From Vicinamibacteria bacterium (lineage in GTDB: Bacteria > Acidobacteriota > Vicinamibacteria > Fen-336), in assembly GCA_025923995.1 (NCBI GenBank), contig JAICEW010000012.1, forward strand, positions 1-42,658: a stretch of DNA of 42,658 nucleotides, read 5' to 3'. The translations under genes were made by a program, and so were the position numbers. Below, in pieces: positions 1-8,094 of the stretch. The notes below the pieces were generated by a model that did not search any database, was not told the origin of the DNA, and was given only the letters and a program-made list of their open reading frames with translations. Each line of letters begins with the position of its first letter. The stretch's first letter is position 1.

Positions 1-1056
1 CAGCTCGTTGGACTTATCCTCCGCTGTCCGACCGTAGTTGCGGGTGACCTCCAGGTGGACGCTGGAGGGAAGGAGGCGGGGGCGAAGCGTCTCGACCTTG
101 CTGAGGGCGAGCTCGGCAAGGTGCGTGGCATTGGCGCCCGGTCGCTTCGCCAGGGCGATGGTCACGGCTGCGTACTCACGCCCGGCTGGCCGTTCGGTCG
201 TGGCTCGGGCATGCCCGACCGCGAAGAACACGGCGTCCGTGTTCTCGCCGGGGCCGTCGATCACCCTGGAAACCTCGGACACATAGATCGGCCGGCCCGC
301 TCGCAGGCCGACCACCACGCGGGCCACGTCCTCGGCGGTCTCGAACAGCGGACCCGCCTGGATCCGCGTCTCCCGGTTGTCGCGCACCATCGTCCCCGCG
401 GCCTGCTTGGCTGCCGCGGAGCGGAGTGCTCCCGAGAGCGCGATCCAGCTCACGCCGGCCGCGGCCATGCGGCCCGGGTCGGGCTCCACCCTGACCACGC
501 GGGGCTGTCCGCCGATCAGGTAGGCCTTGCTCGTCTCGGGGATCTCGGAGAGCTCCTCGGCCAGTTCCGCGGCCAGCGGGCGCAGCTCGTCGCTGGAGGA
601 GGTCTCGCTCCAGAGGGTCAGGGTCAGGAACGGCACGTCGTCGATCGAGTGGAGCTCGACGGCAGGAGGCAAGGCGTCGGCTGGCAGTGTTCCGCCCATG
701 GCGGACAGCCGCTCGTAGACCTTGACCAGGCTCTCCTCGTTCGATTCGTTCACGCGGAAGCGGACCGTCACGAGGGCCAGGCCGGAGCGGGCGGCGGCGT
801 AGACGTGCTCGACGCCGGAGAGGCCCCACATCGACCGCTCGAGAGGCTCGACGATGCGCGTTTCGATCTCGGCGGGCTCCGCCCCCGGCCAGGCAACGGC
901 CACGTCCACCATGGGGACGCGGATCTGCGGCTCCTCTTCGCGCGGCGTCGCCAGCAGGGCGAGAGCGCCCAGACCCAGGGACGCGGCGATGATCAGCGGC
1001 GTCAGCTTGCTGTCGAGGAAGGCATGGGCGATCCGCCCCGCGAGCCCGATGCGCAC
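1..1056 (-). CDS. RND efflux transporter permease subunit, N-terminal part (cut by window edge)
   Basis: This is an inner-membrane, proton-driven pump subunit of a tripartite efflux complex. The frame is open from GTG at 1056 to base 1 and gives 352 residues of a protein that is usually about 1030 long, so the C-terminal two thirds lie outside the window. Visible family marks are the first membrane helix near residues 15-35, the PREEEPQI motif just after it, an early porter domain, and the NYGRTAEDKSNEL segment at the edge, typical of AcrB-type pumps. The start GTG shares one base with the stop of the adaptor gene, so the two are translationally coupled. The ORF track misses this gene because it has no stop inside the window. 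The substrate cannot be deduced. Confidence 0.93.
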   Translation of the reverse strand, partial: MRIGLAGRIAHAFLDSKLTPLIIAASLGLGALALLATPREEEPQIRVPMVDVAVAWPGAEPAEIETRIVEPLERSMWGLSGVEHVYAAARSGLALVTVRFRVNESNEESLVKVYERLSAMGGTLPADALPPAVELHSIDDVPFLTLTLWSETSSSDELRPLAAELAEELSEIPETSKAYLIGGQPRVVRVEPDPGRMAAAGVSWIALSGALRSAAAKQAAGTMVRDNRETRIQAGPLFETAEDVARVVVGLRAGRPIYVSEVSRVIDGPGENTDAVFFAVGHARATTERPAGREYAAVTIALAKRPGANATHLAELALSKVETLRPRLLPSSVHLEVTRNYGRTAEDKSNEL

Positions 1057-2117
1057 TACCGGGCCTCCGCCACTTCCGCCACCGGCGCGCCGTCCACGAG
1101 GCCGGCGGGCTCGACCGCCACGCGCTCACCGGCGTCGATCCCGGCCCGGATCTCCGTCGACGGCCCGTCCGTCGCCCCGATCGCCACCCAGCGCAGCCGG
1201 GCCGTGCGCTCAGCCACCACGAAGAGCCCGTGCAGGCCGCCGCGCTGAAAGACGGCGGCGCTGGGAACGAGCAGCCGGGGAGCGCCGACCGGAGATGGAA
1301 CGAGAAGCCGCGCGAACAGGCCCGAGCGCAGTCCTGCCGCCGCGGGCAGGTCGGCTCTCACCTCGAAGCGGTGGGTGGTGGGATCGCCGGAAGCGGAGAC
1401 GGCCCTGAGCGTCGCCGTGAGGGGCGCGGGTTGGCCGTCGACCAGCGCCACCACGGCCAGGCCAGGGCGCAGGTCCGAGACGAGACCTCCCTCGACGGTG
1501 GCTCGCAGTTCGAGGCCGCCAGTGCCTTCGATCTCGATGAGCGTCGTCCCTGGGGTCACGACGTCCCCCACGTTGGCGGGCCTGGACGCCACGGTGCCGG
1601 CGAAGGGTGCGCGGAGGACGGCGTACGCAAGGCTATCGCGGGCGCCCGCGACGGCGGCGGCCGTCGCCGCCGCACGTGCGCGGCTCTCCTCGGCCTCCTT
1701 CGGCGTCGCCGCGCCTTTCTTCAGGAGGGTCTCCACTCGGGCGAGATCGACGTCCGCCGCCTTGGCCGCCGACTCCGCCGCGAGGAGGCCCGACTGCAAG
1801 GCTCTGTCATCGAGGCGGGCGAGCAGCGCCCCCGCAGGCACTCGGTCGCCTTCGCGCCACGGCAAGGCCACCACCGAAGCCGGGATGCGAGCGGCAAGAG
1901 CGGCGCGCTGTCTTGCCTGCACGGTGGCGGGCACCGCCGTGCGGCCGGGGCCACCGGCGCGCTCCACGACTGCCGTCCGGACTGGCTGAGCGGTTGCGTG
2001 CGTTTCGCGGGTAGCTGGTCGCGGAGACTCGCGACCGCAAGCGGCCAACCCCATGGCCGCGGCCGCTGCCGTTATCACCAGGCAGCCCCGGGTCCCTCGC
2101 ATGGGCCATGGACGCAT
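1056..2117 (-). CDS. RND efflux periplasmic adaptor (membrane fusion protein), lipoprotein
   Basis: This protein bridges the inner-membrane RND pump and the outer-membrane channel. The ATG at 2117 overlaps the stop of the channel gene (TGATG) and gives 353 residues; the longer ORF in the track reads back into that gene. It begins with a lipoprotein signal ending in the lipobox LAAC. A lipoyl/barrel-sandwich region follows (ALAARIPASVV, then ALLARLDD), then an alanine-rich helical hairpin near residues 110-160 and a beta-barrel (LRAPFAGTVASRPANVGDVV). The gene order channel-adaptor-pump is unambiguous. Confidence 0.93.
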   Translation of the reverse strand: MRPWPMRGTRGCLVITAAAAAMGLAACGRESPRPATRETHATAQPVRTAVVERAGGPGRTAVPATVQARQRAALAARIPASVVALPWREGDRVPAGALLARLDDRALQSGLLAAESAAKAADVDLARVETLLKKGAATPKEAEESRARAAATAAAVAGARDSLAYAVLRAPFAGTVASRPANVGDVVTPGTTLIEIEGTGGLELRATVEGGLVSDLRPGLAVVALVDGQPAPLTATLRAVSASGDPTTHRFEVRADLPAAAGLRSGLFARLLVPSPVGAPRLLVPSAAVFQRGGLHGLFVVAERTARLRWVAIGATDGPSTEIRAGIDAGERVAVEPAGLVDGAPVAEVAEAR

Positions 2118-3463
2118 CACAGTCCTCCCGCCGCTCGCAGCAGCGCCGCGTCGGCGATGGCGGCCTCGGTGGCGACGCGCAGCTCGTCGAGCTCGGCCGC
2201 CAGGCTCGCCGCCTCCGTTTCCAGCTCGTCGGTGAGCGTCGCCATGCCCTGCTGCCGCCGTTCCTGGACGACTCGCAGCGCTTCGCGTCCTTCCTCGGCA
2301 CCCCCGGCGGCAGCGGCGTAGCGGTCTCGAGAGGACGCCGCCCTCCGCCACGCCGTTTCCACCTCCAGTCGCACCTGGTCGCGGCTTGCCCGGACCTCGA
2401 GATCGGCTGCGTGGGACTCCGCCGCAGCGGCAGCCACGCGCTTGCCGCGGGTCGGGTCGAAGACCTTCCAGCGCATCAGGAACCCGAACGCACCCGACTG
2501 GCCCCCGCCCGAGAGGGCGCTGCGGTCGTCCTGGAACTGGCCCCAGGCTGCGAGCTCCGGCCAACTGGCCCGCTCCTCGGCGCGCAGGGACCAGCCCTGA
2601 GCCTTGAGGCGCTCGGCCGCCATCCGGAGGGACGGCCGATTGGTCAGGGCACGTGATTGCCAGGAAGGGCCGTCACCCTCCAGCGGCGGGGGGGCAGAAA
2701 CCAGCTCCGTGGGTCGGTAGGGGACGGTCGGGTCCGTGCCGAGAGCCCGCGAGAGCATCGCGAGGGCGACCTCGCTGTCGGCTCGCCGCTCGGCCAGGTC
2801 GGCCTCGCGCTGGCGGCGCCTGGCTCGCACCCGAAGAAGGTCCGCGCGGAGGGACGCGCCTTCATCGACCCGCGCCTCCATGTCGGCCTCGCGGGCGCGA
2901 GCGCTGGCAAGGGCGCGTTCCGCGACCTCCGCGACTCGTTGAGCCAGGGCGGTCCGTCGATAGGCTTCCACCACCCGGAGTCGCAGCTCCTGCACGCTCT
3001 CGTTGGCCTGCTCTTCCCCCGCCCGACCGATCGAGGATTGGGCCTCAGCGCGGGCCTTGATTGACCCGAAGGCGTCGACAGGCACCTCGGCCGCCAGGGT
3101 CGTCGTGAGATGCGACAGGGCATCGGGGGAGTTGAGCCGGTCGATCGCGAAGTCGTCCTGCGTGAAGTCCCCGGAGTTCAGCTTCTGGGCGAAGACCAGC
3201 GCCGGGGTGTTGCTGCGCGACCAGCCCGAGGTCACGGAGAGTCGCGGCCACCTCGTTCTGCTCACCACCTCGGCTCGTGCGGCCTCGGCCTCCGTCCTGG
3301 CCCGTTGCGCCCGGATCTCGGGGTTGTGCTGCTGTGCGAGATCCAGGGCCTGCGCAAGCGAGAGAGGCACCTCTTGAGCGCTCAGGGGGACCGCCGAAGC
3401 GATGAGGGTGAGGAGCGCAAACCCTGCCCATCTCGTCACTTCTCCCACGGCCCGAGCCCTCAT
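2117..3463 (-). CDS. TolC-family outer-membrane efflux channel
   Basis: This is the outer-membrane exit duct of the RND system and the first gene of its operon. I chose ATG 3463 because AGGAGGTG lies just upstream and a signal peptide follows directly (hydrophobic stretch ending PLSAQ), giving 448 residues; the track ORF starts 60 codons too early. The mature part opens with the family pattern LSLAQALDLAQQHNPEI. Long heptad-rich helices follow, with the two-fold internal repeat of outer-membrane efflux proteins, including LRLRVVEAYRR and VRLEVETAWRR. The 242 bases upstream separate it from a divergent gene and probably hold both promoters. Confidence 0.92.
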   Translation of the reverse strand: MRARAVGEVTRWAGFALLTLIASAVPLSAQEVPLSLAQALDLAQQHNPEIRAQRARTEAEAARAEVVSRTRWPRLSVTSGWSRSNTPALVFAQKLNSGDFTQDDFAIDRLNSPDALSHLTTTLAAEVPVDAFGSIKARAEAQSSIGRAGEEQANESVQELRLRVVEAYRRTALAQRVAEVAERALASARAREADMEARVDEGASLRADLLRVRARRRQREADLAERRADSEVALAMLSRALGTDPTVPYRPTELVSAPPPLEGDGPSWQSRALTNRPSLRMAAERLKAQGWSLRAEERASWPELAAWGQFQDDRSALSGGGQSGAFGFLMRWKVFDPTRGKRVAAAAAESHAADLEVRASRDQVRLEVETAWRRAASSRDRYAAAAGGAEEGREALRVVQERRQQGMATLTDELETEAASLAAELDELRVATEAAIADAALLRAAGGL

Positions 3464-3705
3464 CACACCTCCTGCGCACGATGAGAGCCAGACCGTGGAC
3501 GAAGGGTTCAGGCCGTTCTCGCCAACGCACCCGATCGAGAGTGGTGTGGCACGCAATGCCTGCGCGGCTGGCCCGCCGCCGCCGCAGTCGCTGCGCGCGA
3601 CAGGCATCGCCGTCGCGGCGAACCTCGAGTCGTCTCGTGGCAACGTCGTTGCACTCCGTCCACTTCAGTCTCGACCCTGCGAAGGGGTCGGCGAGGAGAG
3701 GGAAG

Positions 3706-3957
3706 ATGACGCCGTCTGTGAGCGTGATCGAAGTGCTGGGGCCCGGCTGCGCCCGCTGCTTCGAGACGTTGCGGGTCGTACGCGACGTGGTGGACGAGGC
3801 GCACCTGCAGTGCCTCGTACAGAAGGACGAGTCGGTGGAGCGCATGGCCGCACTCGGAGTCATGCGAACACCGGCCATCGCGTTCGATGGCAAGGTGGTC
3901 GTATCGGGACGGATCCCCAAAGCCCAGGAGGTCCGCCGATTACTGGGATTGGCGTGA
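3706..3957 (+). CDS. Small thioredoxin-like redox-active disulfide protein
   Basis: This 83-residue protein has the thioredoxin/glutaredoxin-like fold of the redox-active disulfide protein 2 (TM0996-like) family. The active-site CxxC is GCARC near residues 13-16. A cis-proline segment (RTPAIAFDGKVV) lies near residue 50. The start ATG 3706 follows the purine-rich site GAGGAGAGGGAAG; the longer ORF in the track is an artefact. The stop overlaps the GTG start of the downstream permease (GTGA), so the two proteins are made together. In related neighbourhoods such proteins pair with ArsP/YraQ permeases and may reduce or hand over a thiol-reactive metal or metalloid ligand; that role is inferred. 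Confidence 0.88.
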   Translation: MTPSVSVIEVLGPGCARCFETLRVVRDVVDEAHLQCLVQKDESVERMAALGVMRTPAIAFDGKVVVSGRIPKAQEVRRLLGLA

Positions 3958-5033
3958 CCGTCCTGGCCGATCGGAGCGCGCCCGCGGAAGCGGGGGGAGC
4001 GGCACCTGTCAGGACGCACCGGAGTCCCTGGCCTGAAGTCGCGCTGGCCGCACTACTCTGGGTGGCCGCCTACAACGTCGTCGAGCCCCTTTCCCGGTGG
4101 ATCTCGCACAACCTCCTCGGACTGCCGCGTGGCTCCCGCTCGGGTGAGGCGGTAGCGTTCTTCTTCTATGACGTGCCGAAGATCCTCCTCCTCCTCTCCG
4201 GCATGATCTTCCTCATCACGGTCGTCCGGTCCTTCTTCAGCGCCGAGCGGGCACGGCGGCTGCTCGGTGGGAAGCGGGTGGGCCTCGGCAATGGCCTGGC
4301 GGCCACTCTGGGCATCGTCACGCCGTTCTGCTCGTGCAGCGCGGTCCCCCTGTTCATCGGCTTCGTGGAATCCGGGATCCCTCTGGGCGTGACGTTCTCG
4401 TTCCTGATCGCAGCGCCGGTGATCAACGAGGTGGCGCTGGTCCTGTTGTTCGGCATGTTCGGATGGAGGGTGGCGGGCCTCTATGTCGCTTCCGGCCTGG
4501 CGGTCGCCATCGCGGCCGGATGGCTCCTCGGGAAGCTGCGCCTCGAGCGCTACGTCGAGGAGTTCGTGTGGCGCACGTCCTTTCGAGAGGGGACCGACGA
4601 GGCGCGCGGTCTCTCCTGGGAGGAGCGTTTCGGCCAGGCCCGGCAGGCGGTTCGCGAGACCCTGGTGAAGCTGTGGGTGTATGTCCTGGTGGGCATCGGC
4701 GTCGGGGCGGGCATCCACGGCTACGTTCCGGCGGACGCCCTTGCGGCCTACATGGGCAAGGACGGGCCCTGGTGGTCGGTGCCGCTGGTCGTCGTGGCGG
4801 CGCTCCCGCTCTATTCGAACGCGGCGGGGATGGCTCCCGTCCTGCAAGCGCTGGTGGAGAAGGGGGCCGCCCTCGGCACGGCCCTGGCCTTCATGATGGC
4901 GGTCGTGGGTGTGAGCCTGCCCGAGACGATCATGCTCCGGCGCGTCCTGAGGCCTCAGCTGATCGCCACTTTCGTCGGCGTCGTCACGGTTGCGATCATC
5001 CTCATTGGCTACCTGTTCAACGCGCTGCTGTGA
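3954..5033 (+). CDS. ArsP/YraQ-type permease (DUF318 family)
   Basis: This is an integral inner-membrane permease with about eight to nine predicted helices. The signature TPFCSCSAVPLF followed by FVESGIPLGV and FLIAAPVINE is diagnostic for this family, which includes ArsP (organoarsenical efflux) and several uncharacterised metal transporters. GTG 3954 overlaps the stop of the thioredoxin-like gene and gives 359 residues; the track ORF extends into upstream DNA. A second half (LPLYSNAAGMAPVLQALVEKG and ETIMLRRVLRPQL) mirrors the first, as in other members. The substrate is not predictable, but a CxC next to a CxxC partner protein points to a soft metal or metalloid. Confidence 0.88.
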   Translation: MTVLADRSAPAEAGGAAPVRTHRSPWPEVALAALLWVAAYNVVEPLSRWISHNLLGLPRGSRSGEAVAFFFYDVPKILLLLSGMIFLITVVRSFFSAERARRLLGGKRVGLGNGLAATLGIVTPFCSCSAVPLFIGFVESGIPLGVTFSFLIAAPVINEVALVLLFGMFGWRVAGLYVASGLAVAIAAGWLLGKLRLERYVEEFVWRTSFREGTDEARGLSWEERFGQARQAVRETLVKLWVYVLVGIGVGAGIHGYVPADALAAYMGKDGPWWSVPLVVVAALPLYSNAAGMAPVLQALVEKGAALGTALAFMMAVVGVSLPETIMLRRVLRPQLIATFVGVVTVAIILIGYLFNALL

Positions 5034-5263
5034 CGCGGACGCTCACTGCTCCGGCGCTCAGCGAGCGCGCCGTCTCCCTGGCACGCCGTGGGCTCAATGA
5101 CGCGCCGGGGAAGGGATGGATGGCGACACCAGGCGGGCGTCACAGTCGTGCCGCCGGATCCTGAGGGCGCAGGTCTACATCCACGAGAGGTCCATGAGCG
5201 AACTCGTGAATGGCATCCCTGAAACCCGAGGTGCGCTCTTGGCGATCGTCGAGCGGATGTGAG
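5034..5263. other. Non-coding stretch between permease and gene debris
   Basis: No recognisable gene is present. A 22-codon ORF (5194-5262, +) has no known relatives that I can name. The segment CTCGTGAATGGCAT (5203-5216) resembles the anticodon-arm end of the tRNA-derived repeat at 5611-5624, with one difference in 14, and may be a decayed attachment site; this is weak. Confidence 0.4.
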
Positions 5264-5590
5264 ATGACGAACGTCCTGATCCTCGGCGCCAACGGGCAGC
5301 TGGCTCGAAAGACGACGCGCGTGTTCTTGGTGCTGCGGACGACGGCCGGCCTCGTCGGCTTCGAGTTCGGATCTGCCTACGAGGCTTCGACGTTCGGCCT
5401 CGAGGGCTGGATGGCTTCGCTCCACGACGAGGTGGCGCCATTCGGCATCGCGACGCCCCGAGGACGAAGAATGACAAGGGGTCGCCTGACGGCGACCGCT
5501 CAGGGCGCTCCCGCCGAAATAGGTGGACACGGCGCGACGGGCGCTGCTACGGCCGTCTGGCTAACTTGTTGCTGGAGTTGGTGGAGCTGA
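5264..5590 (+). pseudogene. Chimeric remnant of SDR/NAD(P)-binding oxidoreductases
   Basis: The reading frame starts like an NAD(P)-binding epimerase (MTNVLILGANGQLARK, a Rossmann GxxGxxx turn). After about 22 residues it jumps to the active-site region of a classical short-chain dehydrogenase (TAGLVGFEFGSAYEASTFGLEGWM, where the catalytic YxxxK should be; here YEAST has lost the lysine). Similarity ends near 5470, and the frame then runs into the att repeat. About 150 residues expected between the two parts are missing. I read this as fused fragments of two decayed oxidoreductase genes, not a working protein. A 22-codon ORF ends just upstream at 5262. Confidence 0.55.
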
Positions 5591-5624
5591 CGGGGATCGA
5601 ACCCGTGACCTCGTGAATGCCATT
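5568..5624. repeat. attachment-site copy: tRNA-Ala 3' fragment, 57-bp exact direct repeat
   Basis: These 57 bases are identical to 10728-10784, exactly 5160 bases away. The stretch 5579-5624 equals tRNA-Ala(GGC) positions 31-76 on the minus strand, from the anticodon loop through the encoded CCA. Bases 5568-5578 match the DNA just downstream of the intact tRNA. Identity stops abruptly at both sides (T versus A on the left, T versus C on the right). This is the standard footprint of site-specific integration into a tRNA 3' end, with the intact tRNA regenerated at the other junction. Confidence 0.9.
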
Positions 5625-5655
5625 TCCTTGGTCGCCGGGCTGAGCCGTGAGCGTT

Positions 5656-6000
5656 TCACGACGGCTCCAGGGGAACCGGCACGCCGATCGCCCGGAGGAC
5701 GGCGCGCTCCACGGCGCGAAGAAGGCCCGGCGGCAGCGATCCCCCGAGCGGCCCATGGACGTCTGTCTTCGGCAGCGTAGTGATCTGCTCGCACTTGAGC
5801 ACCGTGCTCTCGGGCAGCCCGCCCTGGCCGCGTCGGAGCAGGACGTGCGTCGGCGCCTGCTTCAGGCGCGTCGAGCAGGGAACGACGATCACGTCGCTGG
5901 CGAGATCGTTGCGGTAGTCTGGCGAGAGGACCAACGCGGGCCGGCGCTTGTCCAGGCTCACCCAGTACAGGCGGCCGCGACGGGGCGGCTCCACCGTCAC
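5656..6000 (-). CDS. PemK/MazF-family toxin, mRNA endoribonuclease
   Basis: This 114-residue protein is the toxin of a type II toxin-antitoxin module. The family pattern is clear: RGRLYWVSLDKRRPALVLSPDYRN at the N-terminus (quoted in part), the VIVVPCST strand, and LKCEQITTLPKTDV near residue 75. The conserved arginine after LDKR and the following PALVLS strand form the catalytic surface in MazF. The start overlaps the stop of the antitoxin gene by 4 bases (ATGA), so synthesis is coupled. It sits just inside one island boundary, where it would penalise loss of the island. Confidence 0.92.
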   Translation of the reverse strand: MTVEPPRRGRLYWVSLDKRRPALVLSPDYRNDLASDVIVVPCSTRLKQAPTHVLLRRGQGGLPESTVLKCEQITTLPKTDVHGPLGGSLPPGLLRAVERAVLRAIGVPVPLEPS

Positions 6001-6308
6001 TTCTTCCTGCGGCGTGGCGATCGCGATTCCGGAGAGTCGTCCACACGCAGCCGCCGGGCGACGCGGGACGACGCGGCCGCGATCGCTTCGTCCTCCCCGC
6101 GGTCCTCGGATGTCATGGTCTGGTAATACGCGATGGTGGCCTGTTCCAACTCTCGCGCCGCGTTCTCCCGAGCCGTGGCCTGGAGCCAGCCCTCGAGGAC
6201 ACGGCTCCTCGATCGAGACTCTGCGCGGGCAGCGCGATCGATTCGCGCCACGAGATCGCGGGGAAGCGAGACGCTGATCTTGATCCGTCCTGTCTGCATA
6301 CTCCGCAT
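5997..6308 (-). CDS. Ribbon-helix-helix antitoxin (CopG/Arc-like)
   Basis: This is the cognate antitoxin and probable autorepressor of the downstream MazF toxin. The 103 residues open with an RHH DNA-binding unit: beta strand RIKISVSLP, then helices DLVARIDRAARAES and RSRVLEGWLQ. The acidic, flexible C-terminal half would wrap the toxin and is the usual protease target. I chose ATG 6308 because AGGAAG lies 9 bases upstream; ATG 6299 is a possible alternative. The operon promoter should lie in the 229-base gap 6309-6537, which otherwise shows no gene. Confidence 0.88.
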   Translation of the reverse strand: MRSMQTGRIKISVSLPRDLVARIDRAARAESRSRSRVLEGWLQATARENAARELEQATIAYYQTMTSEDRGEDEAIAAASSRVARRLRVDDSPESRSPRRRKK

Positions 6309-6537
6309 ACTACCATTCTTCCTACCTTGGACACCTCCGGTTGGCGGGGCGTGATCACGCTGGGGGAAGGATCTGCGGACGACCGTGTCGAGGCGGTATC
6401 TCGAGGACCCGGCCCCCGGACGAAAAGGGCGGGTTCCTGGCCGCGGAGACGCGGAAAGCGACTACCCGGATCAATGACCGTGTTTCCAGACCAACCCGCC
6501 ACAGGATCATGCGACCGACGCCATCTGATCTGGCTGA

Positions 6538-8094
6538 TCAGGCCGTAGCGAGCTGGTCGAAGTAGGCGCGGAGGTCGTGCTGGATTCCGGCGTCGTCGTC
6601 GAGCGGCACACCGGGCAGCTCGTGGCGGTGACGCAGGTAGTCGGCGTATGACACCGCGAAGAACTCGTCGGGGTTCGACAGCGCGTACTCGGTGTGCGCG
6701 TAGCCGAGCTGGATCGCGCGCTCGTACAGGTGCAGGAGTGGCTCGGCCTCGTGCTCGGCGAGATGAAAGAACACGAGGTGCGCGAGCTCGTGTGCGAACG
6801 TCAAGCCGTCCTCGCCCACGTCGAGCAGCTCCTCGATCTTCGCGATCGCGCCGCCGTGGGTCGCGACGCCGGTGATCGCGTCGTAGCTGCGGTGATCGTC
6901 GGCGCGCTCGCCCGCGGCGTCCTCGAACAGCCCGACGTCGGTCGCGCGCACGTCGATCGGCAGGATCCGGATCGCGACGTCGCGCTCGGCGAGGTCGGCG
7001 AGCCGCGGCGCGAACGTCTGCACCGACAGCCACACCACGCGGCGTTCGGCGTCGGTCAGCACCGGCCAGTCGGGCACGACCTCCTCGAGCTCGGCCGGCA
7101 GCGCCTTCGGCAGCGCGAGTTGCGCCGCGCGGCGATGCAGCGCGTGCGTTTCGTGGTCCATCGCGGCGCCCAGCCCGATGAAGGCGGCGAAGCATCGCCC
7201 GTCGGCCTCGCACGCGCGCTCGAACGTCGCGCGTGCGGCCGCGACCTCGCCGCGCCGCAGCTCGGCGCAGCCGACGAGCACGAGGCCGGGCGCGCTGTCG
7301 GGATCGTCGTCGAGTAGCGCGCGCCCGCGCCGCTCGGTCGCTTCGGGCGTCTCGAGCTCGAGCACGTCGGCGATCCGCTCGCCCGTCGCCGCGAGACGCG
7401 CGCCGAGCAGCTTGTAGTTGACGCCGGCCCGCGCGTCGAGGTTGCCCGCCCGGGCCGCGAGCTCGATCGTCGCCTCGCGGCCGTGCAGTTCGGCATAGAC
7501 ATCGTCGCGCAGGCGGGATGCCTCGTCCGCGCGCTCCTTGAGCGCCTGCCAGTCGGCGCCGGCGAGCTCCTTCATCTGTACATCGTAGTGATCGCAGACC
7601 TCGTCGAGGATCGCGAGCGCCTGAGCGGCCTCGCCGGTCACGAACAGCGCCTCGGCGAGCCGCGTCTCGAGCACGGGGTCGTGGAGGTCGCGCAGCGGCC
7701 GCAACAGCTCGATCGCTTCCGCGACGCGATCTGCGTCGATCAGCATCGCGGCGAGCGCGGCGGCGCTCGGTGCATTGCTCGGCTGCATCGCGACCACACG
7801 CCGCTGCGCGCCGATCGCTTCGTCGCGATCACCGATCTCGATCGCGATCGACGCCGCGAGCTGGTGGAGCTCGACGTCGTCGGGAGCCAGCGCGAGCGCG
7901 CGCGCGACGCTGTGCTGGGCCGCCGGGTACCACTCGCCCTCGAACAGCACGTTCGCCAGCCAGCCGTACGCCTGCGCCCGGTGGTCCTCGGGAAGCGCCT
8001 CGATCGGGGCGTGATCGGCGAGATCGTCCGCTCGCTCGAGACGAGCGATCGCTCGATCGACTGCCTTGCGGATCCGGGCCTTGCGACCGAACAC
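6538..8094 (-). CDS. TPR-repeat protein with C-terminal HExxH metallopeptidase-like domain
   Basis: This 518-residue soluble protein has no signal peptide. About residues 30-320 form tetratricopeptide-like helical pairs (LANVLFEGEWYPAAQHSVARAL, quoted in part, and GCAELRRGEVAAARATFERA). The last 170 residues look like a zincin: HELAH at 435-439, then NPDEFFAVSYADYL with a candidate third zinc ligand, Glu477. The HExxH plus PDEFFA layout resembles anthrax lethal-factor-like (ATLF) domains, though I cannot confirm membership. The GTG start at 8094 has no Shine-Dalgarno, but TACACT lies 7 bases upstream, matching the leaderless pattern in this window. It is the largest island gene; function and target are unknown. 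Confidence 0.75.
   Translation of the reverse strand: MFGRKARIRKAVDRAIARLERADDLADHAPIEALPEDHRAQAYGWLANVLFEGEWYPAAQHSVARALALAPDDVELHQLAASIAIEIGDRDEAIGAQRRVVAMQPSNAPSAAALAAMLIDADRVAEAIELLRPLRDLHDPVLETRLAEALFVTGEAAQALAILDEVCDHYDVQMKELAGADWQALKERADEASRLRDDVYAELHGREATIELAARAGNLDARAGVNYKLLGARLAATGERIADVLELETPEATERRGRALLDDDPDSAPGLVLVGCAELRRGEVAAARATFERACEADGRCFAAFIGLGAAMDHETHALHRRAAQLALPKALPAELEEVVPDWPVLTDAERRVVWLSVQTFAPRLADLAERDVAIRILPIDVRATDVGLFEDAAGERADDHRSYDAITGVATHGGAIAKIEELLDVGEDGLTFAHELAHLVFFHLAEHEAEPLLHLYERAIQLGYAHTEYALSNPDEFFAVSYADYLRHRHELPGVPLDDDAGIQHDLRAYFDQLATA

Noticed and set aside
5519-5540. Possible insertion-sequence end (CCGAAATAGGTGGACA)
   Set aside because: It looks vaguely like an IS terminal repeat, but there is no partner inverted copy, target duplication or transposase nearby.
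5646-5661. CGTGA/TCACG inverted repeat beside the left att copy
   Set aside because: It echoes the tRNA anticodon stem, but it is only 5 bp, has a different loop length and lies outside the repeat; chance is adequate.
6341-6565. 74-residue plus-strand ORF in the gap upstream of the antitoxin
   Set aside because: No ribosome-binding site, no recognisable motif, and it runs into the antisense of the TPR gene.
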